Below are positions 17,191-36,460 of a stretch of 64,000 nucleotides of DNA, piece by piece. The position numbers were made by a program, and so were the translations under genes. Source of the DNA: Thamnaconus septentrionalis (lineage: Eukaryota; Chordata; Actinopteri; Tetraodontiformes; Monacanthidae); NCBI GenBank assembly GCA_009823395.1, contig CM020511.1:7953501-8017500 (forward strand). The letters are read 5' to 3'. The notes under the pieces were generated by a model. The model searched no databases and was not told where the DNA came from. It worked only from the letters and a program-made list of their open reading frames with translations. Within the stretch, counting starts at the first letter, position 1, and each line of letters starts with the position of its first letter.

Positions 17191-17812
17191 TCGGGGTGGG
17201 AAAAAAACGATTCTTAGATTGATCGCGATTATGACATTGCCAATTAGGAATCGATTCACAAATCTTTTTTTTTTTTTAACAAGGCCAAAACTCATGTGCG
17301 ACTGCACATGGCAGGTGTTGTACCGTTGTACCGGACCATTTAAGGTGATGCACTCTAGACACACGCGCACGCAGATCCAAACCAACTCATGAGACCAGAC
17401 ACCGACACACACGGCATTAAAGATGGCCAAAAAACAAATTTGACCAGTTCCTTTGGGATTTAAAGCCAGCATGTGCAGCAGCATTTTGGGTTTTACGAGG
17501 TTGAGGGGAAACTCAACGAAAGTCACACCGTTTGAACAAATACTGTGGGAACACGACGAAAAGACAGAAAATCCTCCAGTTGCTTCAAACCAGACAACCA
17601 TCCCCAACACCAGAACAAAGCTGCCAATACAGTCGCAAAGGGCGAGGCCAATTACAAAGTCTATTGGGACTTTATGTTCCAATAGACTATGAATCGTGAT
17701 AGATAGATTATGAATCTTGATAAATCGTGATTCTTGATTAATCGCGATTAATTGCATCGTAGCCCTCTGTATTGGAAATTGAATCGTCAGGTACCAAGCG
17801 ATTCCCACCCCT
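17191..17812 (+). mobile_element. Internally deleted hAT-family DNA transposon with 9-bp target duplication
   Basis: Flanking direct repeats AGTTGGGAC lie at 17182-17190 and 17813-17821. The element ends are CGGGGTGGGAA on the left and, reverse-complemented, AGGGGTGGGAA on the right. TCGCGATTA words are repeated inside both ends, as expected for subterminal transposase sites. The interior (about 17450-17640) encodes a decayed BED zinc-finger-like remnant: FKAS...GF followed, in a shifted frame, by KYCGNTTK, resembling hAT transposase N-termini. No DDE or dimerisation region remains. An 8-9 bp duplication and GGGGTGGGAA ends are hAT hallmarks; the BED assignment is an inference. Confidence 0.75.
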
Positions 17813-18291
17813 AGTTGGGACCACCCAGCTTCTCTCTTCCTCGAAGGGTTGACAACAGAGCAGATAAGCCCCTCCCCCGCCCAGCTTAAAGCCGGAGCCC
17901 CTCCGATGCTAACAGGCTGCCACAAATACCTTCCAACCCTTCTGACGTAACGTACACCAGCAAACTCAGCCATATCGCACTGGGAAGCTATACAATCTGT
18001 GTGCGTGTGTGTGTGTGTGTATGTGTGAGGGAGGTTGGGAGAGGGCAGCTTACAGAAGCCCCCCCACCCCCGACCTCCTCGCCAAGGGGTTTCCGAGAGC
18101 GGCATCAACACCGATGCCACGGGTGTCATGACGACGGGTGATAATTGACTCCTGAGCCCCTCCAGCGGGAAAGTCATCAACTCTGCCGCCAGCAAGAGTC
18201 CAGCAGCTCAGCAGGTGGGAGGCGAGCAAAGTTGGTGGATCACTTAATTCAGAGCTTTGTGCTGACGGCATCAGGGGTTTTATATAGGTGC

Positions 18292-18296
18292 TCACA

Positions 18297-18327
<31 letters not shown>

Positions 18328-18337
18328 GTGCGCACAC
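18292..18337. repeat. (CA)n(CG)n alternating purine-pyrimidine tract
   Basis: CA repeats pass directly into a CGCGCG run of about 16 bases and then GTGCGCACAC. About 45 bp of continuous alternation including pure CG is among the strongest Z-DNA-forming sequence types. Confidence 0.9.
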
Positions 18338-20591
18338 ATCAACCGTGAGGCTCTGAAGCGTATCGGTGTCGCCGGCGGACGCACGCCGTGTTAAGTAAAA
18401 CCATTTAGGAGCCTGTCACCAGCCAAGTGACCACGTAGGAAGAAGTGGAAGACAGAACTTTGGCTGCTTTTCTATCAAAAAGTGAAAATCACTATCACTC
18501 AAAATCACTATTTTTCGATGATAAAACATCTGGTTTCGTGTGGACATTAGGATCCTGAAATAAAGTGCATAAAAGAATAAAAGTACTACGCATAATCAAA
18601 GGCATAAATAACAGGAGAGAAAATATCTGTAAAGATGCTGATTTTAACTCATATTTTTACGTAATGAAACACTTTTTCTGGATTAATGCACACGGCACCT
18701 GTACCTTTACGTTTGTGGAACTTAAAATTTCAAAATGCCACAATTAAAGCGTAAACTCCCTGTAAAAAAAAAAAATCATGTGATTCGACTGAACGCTGCA
18801 AAACTGTTTATCTCCCTTTGCTTCCACAAACATTCAAATTATTTTAGACCTTAACTTTGGAGGTAATGTATAATGCAAACATGACCGCAGACTGACTCGG
18901 AACACGCCTGAATCTGTGACATGAATGTTGTTTACATTCATGTTGCAGCCGCCGACTTCCAGTTACGCAGCTGAACCGTGAAATGAACCCCTTGTGCAGA
19001 GTGTGTTTTAAGTCTCTAATATTTAGCCCAAAGCCAGTCAACTTATGTAATCACACAAGGTTCACAGAATGCACACACACGCACACAAACGCGCGCATAC
19101 AGAACTCACAAAAAAAGCAGATTCTGACCTGTTTGCTGTGTGTGTTGTTGCTCAGTCCTGGAGTTTGAGGCACACAAAACTTAAAAGGAGAGAGAGCGGG
19201 GAGAGCTGGTGGCAGAGCGAGAGGGAGAGGGAGAGGGGGAGAAAGTGAGGGGAGGGGCCGGTGTGGAAAATGAGCGTAACAAGGGAGTAGTGGGCTGCAC
19301 CCTGGTTGGCGGCCGATGATTAAATGTGTCTGTTTGCATCGCCGCGACCGACAACCGGCGCCCAACAACAGCCCATTCATGCCGCAACACATGTTTGACA
19401 CCTTGAATCAATGGGTGGGGGGTGGGGGGTCGAGGAAGGGGGAGATAAAAGAGGGAGGGGGGTCTGCTCACATGACAGAAGGCTGATGAAAAGCACACCC
19501 CTGGCTCAGACTAGCGCTCTGTGTGTGTGTGTGTGTGTGTCTATTTTGGACTGCCACCTGTTAATGACATGAAGTAAGGGAGAGGTAGGCGCCCCTGGTT
19601 GTGGTTTCACTGCAGGATAATGTGCAAAGATGGGGCAGGATGACAGGACTGGAGACAAAAAAGTTTAACATTCTTTTTTTTTTTTTTTTATTCTTATTTG
19701 TTGTAGTGGTGCAGCTGAATGGACCAGGTTCGTCAGGACTCACCCACCTCCGGCTCACTCCTCTGGGTGAGTGAGATCCAGCCAAGATTCTCCTTCATGG
19801 TGGAAAGTTTTCCTGGTGCTGGGCCCAGCAGCCTTTCACTGGCCCCCTCCACAGTTTAGGTTACAGACGTGGCAGGGACGGAAGAGGGAGAGCAGGGCCC
19901 AAGCCCAGAGGCCAGCCAGGTTCAACCAGGAAGAAGGAGGGAGGGGGACGCAGAGCTAGAGGAGGGGGCGAGTGGAGAGAAGAGACAAAACAACCTGTGA
20001 TGGTCAACTAGTCTTTTTTTTTCTTTTTTCTGACTATTCTCTTATTCGTAATGCACTATTTTAAGAGCTGATTTACTGATGATTGATTGTGCAGATGTAT
20101 CTATACCATCAGTGTCCCACAGCTGAACTCCTCTACAGGCAGGACTGCTGAGACAGACAGCCGTGATAAATTCACCCGCAGGATGGAATAACATAACGTG
20201 TCAGCGTTTCTACATATGTGTGTGCATCCGCGGCCTTAAAAGTGACTTGCCCACTAATTACACAGGCCTGCCCACCTCACAAGGCGCTAGATGTATGGCG
20301 GCAAGTCCGCAGCTGGTCGGAGGCCCATCAATAATCTACAGTCTGCCGGTGCGGTCGCTCTCGTCTCCGCATCACATGAGATGACTGTCAGCAACGCTGA
20401 TTTATGCTCCAACGCGCTGAAGGCGCACACGCATGCACGCAGCCATGCGCAAAAAAAAAAAAGTTACCCGCGCTTGCACCACCCATCACCAGGGGGACGC
20501 AGAGAATTGATTGAGAAGGCGAGTGATAAGGTTCTTTAAATATGAAATATCTTGTGATATTCTTCACCAGCAGGTCTGAATCAATCAACTG

Positions 20592-21207
20592 AACACAACA
20601 CAAAAGTAAGGAAATTTGTGTTTGCTAGATTATTTCTTTGTTGCAGCAATGCTTTGTGGAAATAAATCTTATATCGTTAAAAAGCCTGTTTATTCCCCTT
20701 TTAAATGGTGCCACACTTGGAAGAAACATGAATTTGTGGGGTGAGCAGCAGAGCCAAGTACCTGGGTTGCGCCCCGGAAAAATGTGACAAATCTCTGCTG
20801 AGTCAAACAGCTGATTCTGCTATTGACTCATGTTTTGAGCTTCTGGTTTCCCCAGGTGCTGCCAATCAGGTGTCTGATTGGCAGCACCTGTGAAAATGGG
20901 TTGTGCTACAGTGGTCAGTAGGTGTAGGGTTCTTCTACACACTACAGAGGCTGCTGTTTGTTAAATGAACAAATTGTTGGTTTCCAATGTTTTGTTTCTT
21001 CACATTTCAATCATCCAACCCACCAAACAAGAGCCCACTTAGCTCTGCTGCTAACCCCACAAATGCCTGTTCCTTCCAATTGTGGCACCATTTAAAAGAG
21101 GAATAAACAGGCTTTCCAACAATATAAGATACATTTCCAAAAAGCATTGTTACAACAAAGAATTAATCTACCAAACACAAATTTCCTTACTTTTTGTGTT
21201 ATGTTTA
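20592..21207. mobile_element. Foldback/MITE element with ~170-bp inverted arms
   Basis: The left arm (about 20592-20760) and right arm (about 21040-21207) are reverse complements with few mismatches. Shared blocks include AAGTAAGGAAATTTGTGTTT, GCCTGTTTATTCC, AAATGGTGCCACA and TTTGTGGGGT. The centre (20853-20890) has a perfect 17-bp hairpin (arm CAGGTGCTGCCAATCAG, 4-base loop GTGT). No transposase is encoded. The superfamily is unknown to me; no target duplication could be fixed with confidence. Confidence 0.8.
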
Positions 21208-22511
21208 GCTCGCGTAAGCCTGATGTTTTCTGCACCAGCGGTAAACCTTGACCGCCGTTTCCAACGCCTTTGACTCAGGAGAGCCCCCCCGGCGCCGCAC
21301 CTCCTCCCCCGCCTGCCCTGCGCCTCTGCTGCAGTGTTCCACCTTTGTGGATGAGGATCAATGTGCGAGGCACTGGCCAGAATGACAATGACCGTGGCTG
21401 GAGTCTTCACGAGAGGAGGATCATATATTCACCATCCTTCATGCGTGCGGATCCTGAGCGCGTCGCACGGATTATAGGTGTTTAAAAAATAACACACGTG
21501 GAGATGCTACTGAGAGAGGAAAACTGCTATTAGAACGCAATTGTGACTCATTCATGTATATAGCGATACGCTGTCTTGCGTACGCCGCAATGAGCTCGTT
21601 ACACAATGAATTCGAGGCAGCGGGGGTTTTTTTTTTCCTTTTTTTGAAAAGTGTAAAACAGCGCCATCGTTTGGCCAGAACCGCAACTGCAGGGGCCATT
21701 AAAATGAGTGAGACTAATCTGCCCCGCCTCCATCGCTGCAAGGGTGAAGATCTTCGCGGTGCAAGCGGGGTGGTGAGTCAGTGTGCGCGCAGAAGAGAAG
21801 GAGCACGGAGAAGAGAAACCCAGGTAAATTGAGTTTTTAATCAACATCGGAAAACAAGTTGGACAAAATGAAAGACTTGCTCTTACAAAAACCTGGTGTG
21901 GCTTAAGGTTAAAATCATTCAAAGAAATCACAAATTTTCTTCCACAGAGAAAAAAAAAAAACCCAAAAGAGTTGACAGTGACAACAAGAAAGCAAGTTTC
22001 AGAGAGTAAGGAAGTCACAAATTCTGATATCACAGACACAATCCTGCATCAGCGCCGTCGTAAGTAACCCAGGGTGTCAAGGTGAAAGCGGTGTCAAGCC
22101 TGTACAGTGTGAACACGTGGTCCTCGGAGAAACATGTGAGCAGGGTGAAGGAGATGAGAAGGAAAGCAGATTTTGACCGAGGTCGATGTCGGTGGACTGG
22201 TGCGAGCAGAGACGTTTGGTTTTTTGCTTCCCTCTGCTGTTAAATTGGTAATTGTGTATATTTGGTCTTGTCACAGACGTGACGCACAAGTCGGGAACAG
22301 TGGAGGAACAACGGATGGACTCGGAGCTACTAAAAAAACAAAAAGAAACAAAAAAGTGACAGTAAATCATGTAAAGAGATTTTTGATCAAGAGGGACGGC
22401 CTTTTTGTTTTTCCTTTAACAAATTAGGATCTAATTTTACTATCATTGAGGCTTCTTGGCAAGGACAAGATGAACAAATAGCTAAGTCCAAATCTGTTCT
22501 TCTCATCTTCC

Positions 22512-22517
22512 TTTATT
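22512..22517 (-). terminator. Candidate polyadenylation signal of u2af2
   Basis: TTTATT on the plus strand is AATAAA on the minus strand, about 1,050 bp after the u2af2 stop. The span in between is C/T-rich without other genes, consistent with a long 3' UTR. Other signals cannot be excluded. Confidence 0.4.
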
Positions 22518-23570
22518 ACACAATGAATTTAAACCAGATCAAATCTGCTGAGACAAAAGAACGGCCTTGTTAAAAGTGTCACAAAATGGACGTGAAGAAA
22601 ATGCAGGAAAAAAAATATATATATATAAAAAAAAGAAAAGAAGACAAATCAAAATGTTCTTTTCTGCAGTTTGTGTTATTCTATGGCCTGAATGCAAGGT
22701 GATAGTACAGCCGAAACAGATCAGTGAAGCTACACACAGTATTTGGAACACGTACAGTTAACATTCATATAGAGTCCAATTAGACAACAGATTCTCGGAC
22801 ACTCATCCTGAGGGGGGGGGGTAGTAGTCTGAAGTAAATGCAGGAACACAAAGACTTACAAATAATTGAATCCAAACCAAAAAAAATAAAAATAAATGAG
22901 GACTTTTCCTTTCACTTTGTCTAAAGCTGCAGGCAGAACTCAAGTTGACAAAACAGCTACACTTCATCTTCTGTTTCGCTGATATTCACTCCTCCTGGCC
23001 TACGCCCCCCCCCCCCACAACACAGCTCACAAACAAACACTTTGGTTCCCTCGACCCCCTCCTCTCAGTCAGGATAGTCCAGTTAGTTCCCTACTGTAAC
23101 TCCTTCCTAATGTACTGAAAACAGGCTAGCTCCATTTAAATACAAACCTTCAGGTGTGGCACCCCCCTCCCACCCAGAATGACATCCTTGTCTGACTAAG
23201 TATAAAAATTGTTTGCCATCCCTCCCCACCCACCAAAACCCCCAGCGCCCAGATCCCCCATATTACACACATTTCTCAAAAATCACTGACACCCCGACCC
23301 ACCCGGCTACTCCTTCGCCATGCAAGTCAGCCCCCAGAGAGACACTCTTGTCTTCCTGTCCGATTCCAATCATTTGCTTTCACAGCTTCACATTTCTCGC
23401 GGGTCTTAACCGGATGTCGTCATCAAAGCCACTGTCGAATGGTTTGTAGTTTCAAATCTTAGCGCATTGGCTGCAAATCAATGCAGGGGGGCTGATTTGG
23501 GTAGCAGGGTAGCACAAAGTCCCTCCCCGTCCTCCCTCCTCCCGTCCCTCCCTCCCCTATTGCGACTCTT

Positions 23571-29173
<5,603 letters not shown>

Positions 29174-29776
29174 CTCTCCGAGTTGGAAGCTAATACGCTC
29201 TCGGCGACTCAAGGAGGCGGCTAGCTTGAGCTAGCTAAAAGTGAACACTTTTATAACACAAGAGCTTTGTTTTTAGCTCGACTAGCTGGATTTTCTCGAA
29301 CTGCCCAACAGCGTTAAAACGGCACCATCAAAAATCGTTAACTAGAACAAATATTGGCTGTACAGTATGCGTTTACACCGCAAAAAACGAAATCACTGAA
29401 AAAGAAAACGTGTTCGCATGAGTTAGCCTGCTAACAGGGGCTAACTCGCTAGCAGCAAAGTCCAAAAGAAATCTAGGCCTCCACACACCGCTAGCCAGCA
29501 CAAGTTAGCACGCTGGTACGAAAATAATGAATTAAGAATATTTTCGAAGCCAAATGCAAACCTCAGGTGGACAACATCCCACTAATCATAGGCGTTTGAC
29601 GTTATAAGTCAAACGAATAGGCTTAGCAAGGTCTAAAGTCCAGCGAAAACAAAAGACTTCGCTATGCCCGCTTCTTTTGCTCCGTCTCCCAGGTACCCCG
29701 TGACACCGGAAGTTGATAAGTTGACCGATTTCCGGTAACGAAAGACTCTCCAGTGGCCTTGCAGCATAACTCTAAC

Positions 29777-29884
29777 TTTTAATTCGTTTAATTTACTTTA
29801 TCTATCTCGTGAGGGAAATTGTTTCGTCGTTTTTAATTCGTTTAATTTACTTCATCTATCTCGTGAGGGAAATTGTTTCGTTGT
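29777..29884. repeat. Two-copy 54-bp tandem duplication
   Basis: Two nearly identical 54-bp copies (29777-29830 and 29831-29884) each contain TTTTAATTCGTTTAATTTAC and ATCTCGTGAGGGAAATTG. They differ at only a few bases. The duplication lies 0.6 kb upstream of the u2af2 start codon, near its promoter. The GAGGGAAATTG end resembles a LINE 3' end, which is a weak inference. Confidence 0.85.
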
Positions 29885-31302
29885 ATTTGACACTTCCTAT
29901 TCACGTACCTTAACTATACATACTAGAAACAGTTGGCTGCATCCATGCATTTAATGAATACATACATTTCTCCAACTAAAAAATGGCGTTGTTTAATTCC
30001 TATTGCAACATGTTTGTTATTGTTCAAAACCTTGGACTAAAGTCATGAAACACATTAAGTGAACAACAGACATTGTTAATGAATAAGACAGATTCTTATC
30101 AAGAATCCACACAAGTGTAGCAGATTCTGCAGTCTGTAGGTGAGCCTCATGGAATATTTGTTTAATAAGTTAGTACACACAGTTACACGGTGAAAACAGT
30201 TGTACACAGTGAAATAAAATGTTCAGAAATGAAAACTTGGTCAAAACCTATCACATAAACTGAAGAACTTAAGGCGAAATAAATGGACCAGAAAAATCCT
30301 GATATCAGACCATAAGAAGTCACTTTTTTGTATTATATTTTAGAAAATTAACAAAAATTGTAAAAACAACCCTTACAGTGATTGCTTCTTCTTAGTAGCC
30401 ATCATTCATCCAGCCATCGGTTAAAATATTTGTATAAAAGACTTCTGTAACTAGATGTATTTCTATCACATCTGCATTGTCACTGCAACTTTTGAGTCTT
30501 GATTAGTGAGCTCTCTGGTCTGACATAGATTTTATTTAAAGCAAAAAAAAAAAGAAGCATATTAAAGGGCTTGGAGGGCAAAGTGACCAAAAGTATCGCA
30601 AGTCTCACACAAGAAATTACAAAATTGTATTAAGGCAGGTATGATAGTTAAGAAAGTGATGACAGTGAAAATGGCTGATGCAATGATGAGTATGAGAGTA
30701 TGTCATCATCTCACATATCTACTGATTTACAGCATAATGGCAACACGGACAGATTGTGATAGAATTAGATTTTTTTTCAGATTGTCTGAAAATTGCACTT
30801 AAATAACAAATCTTCTTTTTGAAAAAAAAAAATGTGATAAAATGTTTTGATCACTTCAACTGGAGAGGCTCCTGCAGATGTTCAGACATTACGAGTTGGG
30901 TGTGCTTCTCTAATACCTTCTCTAATATTTTTGGAGGTGAAGTATCTATAACCACTACATTAAACACACTTTCAATGTCTGACTCACAGGTGTATTTTTC
31001 CGCCCCTCTTAACCTCCTGAGTGTTACTGACACGCTCAGCAAGATATGTCAAAAAAAAATTAAAAAATCACATTAATCTTTTCACACAAGAAGTGAAATG
31101 TAAAACATTTGTCTGGGTGAGGGACAGGGAGTGAACTTATCCAGAAAGCTGACGCAGTGACTGCATGCCTCTGCTGCAGCTGCGGGAGGAGGAGCGCCTG
31201 CCTCTGGCTCACCAAGGTGAACTGACTGCTTGCGGGAGGACAGCACTGAACGCTTTTGTTTCCTGATTCCCGGAGCTGTTCCTTTTATCCGCCACTGCGC
31301 CC
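29885..31302. other. Intergenic DNA and probable ccdc106 3' UTR
   Basis: AT-rich sequence separates the u2af2 promoter from the ccdc106 stop codon. A TTTATT word near 30532 (AATAAA on the minus strand) could end the ccdc106 transcript. No other coding exon is recognisable. Confidence 0.5.
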
Positions 31303-33532
<2,230 letters not shown>

Positions 33533-34969
33533 CTCAGAGACCACACAGAGGCAGGAATGTTTAAAGTACTAAGAAAAGTCAGAGGAGACCAATATTAATC
33601 TTCAGAGCACTACCTTAAAACAGCCTGGATTTACAACTGTTGAAACTGACAAGCTCAGGATGGTCTCTTTAAACAAAAAATGTTTTTCCATCCCACCAAC
33701 TTAATAAGTCATACCATGTACTTATGACCCGAAACTGTATTGAGTCCGTTAATATATATTTAAGCATGTGTCAGCCAGGTAAAGTGTAGTTACAGTGGAG
33801 GAAGGATGTGATGTGTTAGCTCAGCTACCACCGACGCTAGCATGACTAGCACGACACTATGTTAGCAAGAAATCGGCTCCGGCTATAAAAAATAAATCTC
33901 CATCTTCACTGTGCAGTGAGGTGTTTGTTGCTATCGCTACTCAAGACGTAAGACTCGAGTGTCCGTTTTACGAATAAACTGTGCTCGAATTTGTACATAC
34001 CAGTCGACGTTTGTAATAACTTAGTCGTGCAAACGTAATAAGACGTTATTACTCAGTCATATCTCCATTCACGACGTGCTCAGCTAGCTAACAAGCTAAC
34101 AATAACAATTATCGCCCTTTTTTTCTTTTTTTTCGGGTCAGTGTCGTAATATCCGGTTGCGACGAAAGTCACGTTTGAGTTTGTGATTAGGATGAGCGAA
34201 AGAGACATACATTTTTTTATTTATTATTATTTTAACAAAACACATTGTAAGATGGAACACAATATTTCATCATTTCATGTTAATTATGGAATAATAAAGG
34301 CACTCGAAATTATTATATGTATGCCGGTTTGGGATTGAGTATATTATTCGAGTAAATGTTAAACTAGTCACAAGTGATGTTTCTATGTGGAGAAGGAGAA
34401 TCATATGAAAAAAATAATTAAATAAATAATAAAAATTTCACGTTTTTTTTTGTTTTTTTGTTTTTTTTTTACCTGTGACGCATTTTGTTTGTGAGAGCTG
34501 AGCAAAAACTGCCGGACAGGTAGAACAGGTGGCGAGGTGTCGGGTTTCACCAGAGCAGCTTGGCAAAGATCAGGAAAGACTTTCATTAGTGTCAGATCCT
34601 GTTCCGTGGTGTTAAGCCTCCCTCAAAGTTTTCCACATGGTAAGTGCATGGATTATGTTTAGTATTTCGAAGTATAGCCTACTTGTCTTTTTTGTACAGC
34701 TTGCTGAAATTTCTATTTGTACAAATAGTATTTAAAAGTCGGAGGAAATATTCCACAGGTGTGGCATCTCTTTGTACTTTGAGTGGAAGGCAGCAAAGGC
34801 ACCTCTGACTTTCAAAACTGTGAATTCTGACTAGAACGTCGTGGGTTTGCATGTTGAGTGAATGTTTTTTTTTTCCTTTCTTTAATTATAAAATTCTCCT
34901 TCCTGTCTCCTTACGACAGTGTGAAAACTAGCAGGTGCCTCTCTGCCTGCTTTCCTCCTCCCTTCAGCC
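33533..34969. other. Divergent intergenic region between ccdc106 and tmem238
   Basis: This contains the 5' regions of both neighbours, which point away from each other. CG dinucleotides are scattered between about 33940 and 34180, which may be the ccdc106 promoter. T-rich runs occur at 34110-34135 and 34440-34470. The tmem238 ATG lies 2 bp after a CTCCCTTCAG acceptor-like sequence, so a 5' UTR intron is likely. No coding exon seen. Confidence 0.5.
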
Positions 34970-35299
34970 ATGGCTCCTAAATATGATGGTCTGTCCCACT
35001 GTAAGCTGGCGCTCGTCTTTGCCGTGCTCATGGACCTGCTGGGTGTCATCTCCTTGCTTCTGGGTGTCTTTGCCCCGCTGGAGATCCAGGGACGGGACTT
35101 TGGAGACCTGCTAGTGTACAGCGGGGCCCTCCTGGTGCTGCTGTCCCTGGCTGGTTGGGTCATGTGGTACAGCGGCAACATCGAGGGTCTGACCTCCAGG
35201 AAGGAGCTGGGCGGCACCGTGGGCGACGCTGTGGACCGCCTGGCTCGATCCCTGAGCCGCAGGATCCGGATGCCCAGGACTCACAGCAGCCCATCGTAG
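34970..35299 (+). CDS. tmem238: Transmembrane protein 238
   Basis: A single coding exon of 109 aa starts MAPKYDGLSHCKLALVF in a good context (CAGCCATGG). Two membrane helices lie near residues 12-33 and 46-66. The loop between them holds the family signature GRDFGDLLVYSGALL, and the second helix is followed by WYSGNIEG. The basic Ser-rich C-terminus (RSLSRRIRMPRTHSSPS) matches the arginine-rich tail of human TMEM238, which is longer. Function is not established; it is a small integral membrane protein. TMEM238 lies in the same 19q13.42 neighbourhood as U2AF2 and CCDC106. The ATG follows an acceptor-like TTCAG|CC, suggesting that only the last exon codes. Confidence 0.92.
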   Translation: MAPKYDGLSHCKLALVFAVLMDLLGVISLLLGVFAPLEIQGRDFGDLLVYSGALLVLLSLAGWVMWYSGNIEGLTSRKELGGTVGDAVDRLARSLSRRIRMPRTHSSPS

Positions 35300-35830
35300 G
35301 AGATGATCGGATCTGACAGACAGCAAGTGAAGAGTAGCCGTTACAGCGGAGGACATCAGCGGGTTTGGCCCAGCTGCCTAAGGGAAGAGAGTGTCCTCAT
35401 CATAAACACTACATCATTTTATTAATCGTCCTCCGTCCTCCGCCCCCCCTTTTTTAAGGAACCTGTAAAAACTTTACTTTTATCTGTTTAAGGTTTGTTT
35501 AGGGGCTTTGAAATCAAAATAATATCTGTCACATGTAATGTCTGTTGCATTTTTTTTTTTTGTAAAAGCACACTCAAGAATATTGCTTACAAAGTTGCAA
35601 CGTGAACCATTGGAGGCATTTTTTAATCACAGTAATCGTGGTTTCACAAGGTTGAGTCAAAACCTGCGAAAAAGGCAGGGTAGTTTGACTTCAGTAACCA
35701 GAACTGCACATAAATACTACATCGGACGATTAGGACTGACTCATAATACCTTGTTTTTATATATATAAAAAAAATAATATATGTATATACTTGACTGAGA
35801 TGAAACAGAACACATGAATTCATGCATAGA

Positions 35831-35836
35831 AATAAA
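35831..35836 (+). terminator. Candidate polyadenylation signal of tmem238
   Basis: An AATAAA hexamer lies 530 bp after the tmem238 stop in AT-rich sequence without other genes. Cleavage a little after it would give a short 3' UTR. Confidence 0.5.
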
Positions 35837-36350
35837 GAAAAAACAATTTGGGCGTGGGGGAGGAAAATGAAAATTTAAATCAGACATTTAAAATGTGATT
35901 TAGCTGTGAAAACAGCATGTGTGATTTAGTGAATGTGAAAAAGAACAAAGATTTCCAAAAGAATAAATTATTCATCTTCTCCATGTAGCGTCGATAGTGT
36001 TTTAAATTGACCCCAACACCTGCTTCCAGTTCACTGCTGCCTAGAAACCAACTGAAGAGTATAATTATACAGAATGAATAGACTGAAAATGACAGAACAA
36101 CAAAAACTGACTGTGGCCTGAGTTTTTTTGTCTGACAGATTGTACAGTGTTAGTGCAACGATAAAAAAAATTAGTTTTAAACAATCAGACGACTGAGGCA
36201 CGGACGTGGAACAACATGACACAAATGAAGGCACACAGTGAGCATCATCATCCAAACGATTATCCAGCACAAATACTTCAGAGTTTCACAAAGATTAAAG
36301 CGGTATTCATCATATTTCATAGTGATACATTTTAAAATGATGTAATTCCA

Positions 36351-36356
36351 TTTATT
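36351..36356 (-). terminator. Candidate polyadenylation signal of the JIP-like gene
   Basis: TTTATT on the plus strand (AATAAA on the minus strand) lies about 105 bp after the stop codon of the JIP-like gene. Confidence 0.5.
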
Positions 36357-36460
36357 TAGCTTCTCACGGACATCATTTAAGACGTGGTCTCAAGTTCTGC
36401 AGGTGCAACACAACATGTCGACTCCATCCAAGAGGGTAAAACTGAAGGGCGAGCAGGCTG

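Larger units (their letters stand above)
16664..22511. other. Intergenic DNA upstream of cacng6, rich in mobile elements
   Basis: The region includes the cacng6 promoter side and ends near the likely polyadenylation signal of u2af2. I see an hAT derivative, a Z-DNA-type tract, a foldback element, short CA/GT tracts and purine-rich patches (about 19195-19260). No exon with a recognisable protein domain was found on either strand. Confidence 0.55.

Noticed and set aside
17453..17692. Independent small gene in the hAT interior
   Set aside because: The frame coincides with a decayed transposase N-terminus inside the element's ends, so it is a remnant rather than a host gene.
17098..18195. 365-aa minus-strand open frame across the hAT element
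   Set aside because: No recognisable domain. It crosses the hAT boundaries and flanking DNA and includes a His/Thr dinucleotide run, so it is a chance frame.
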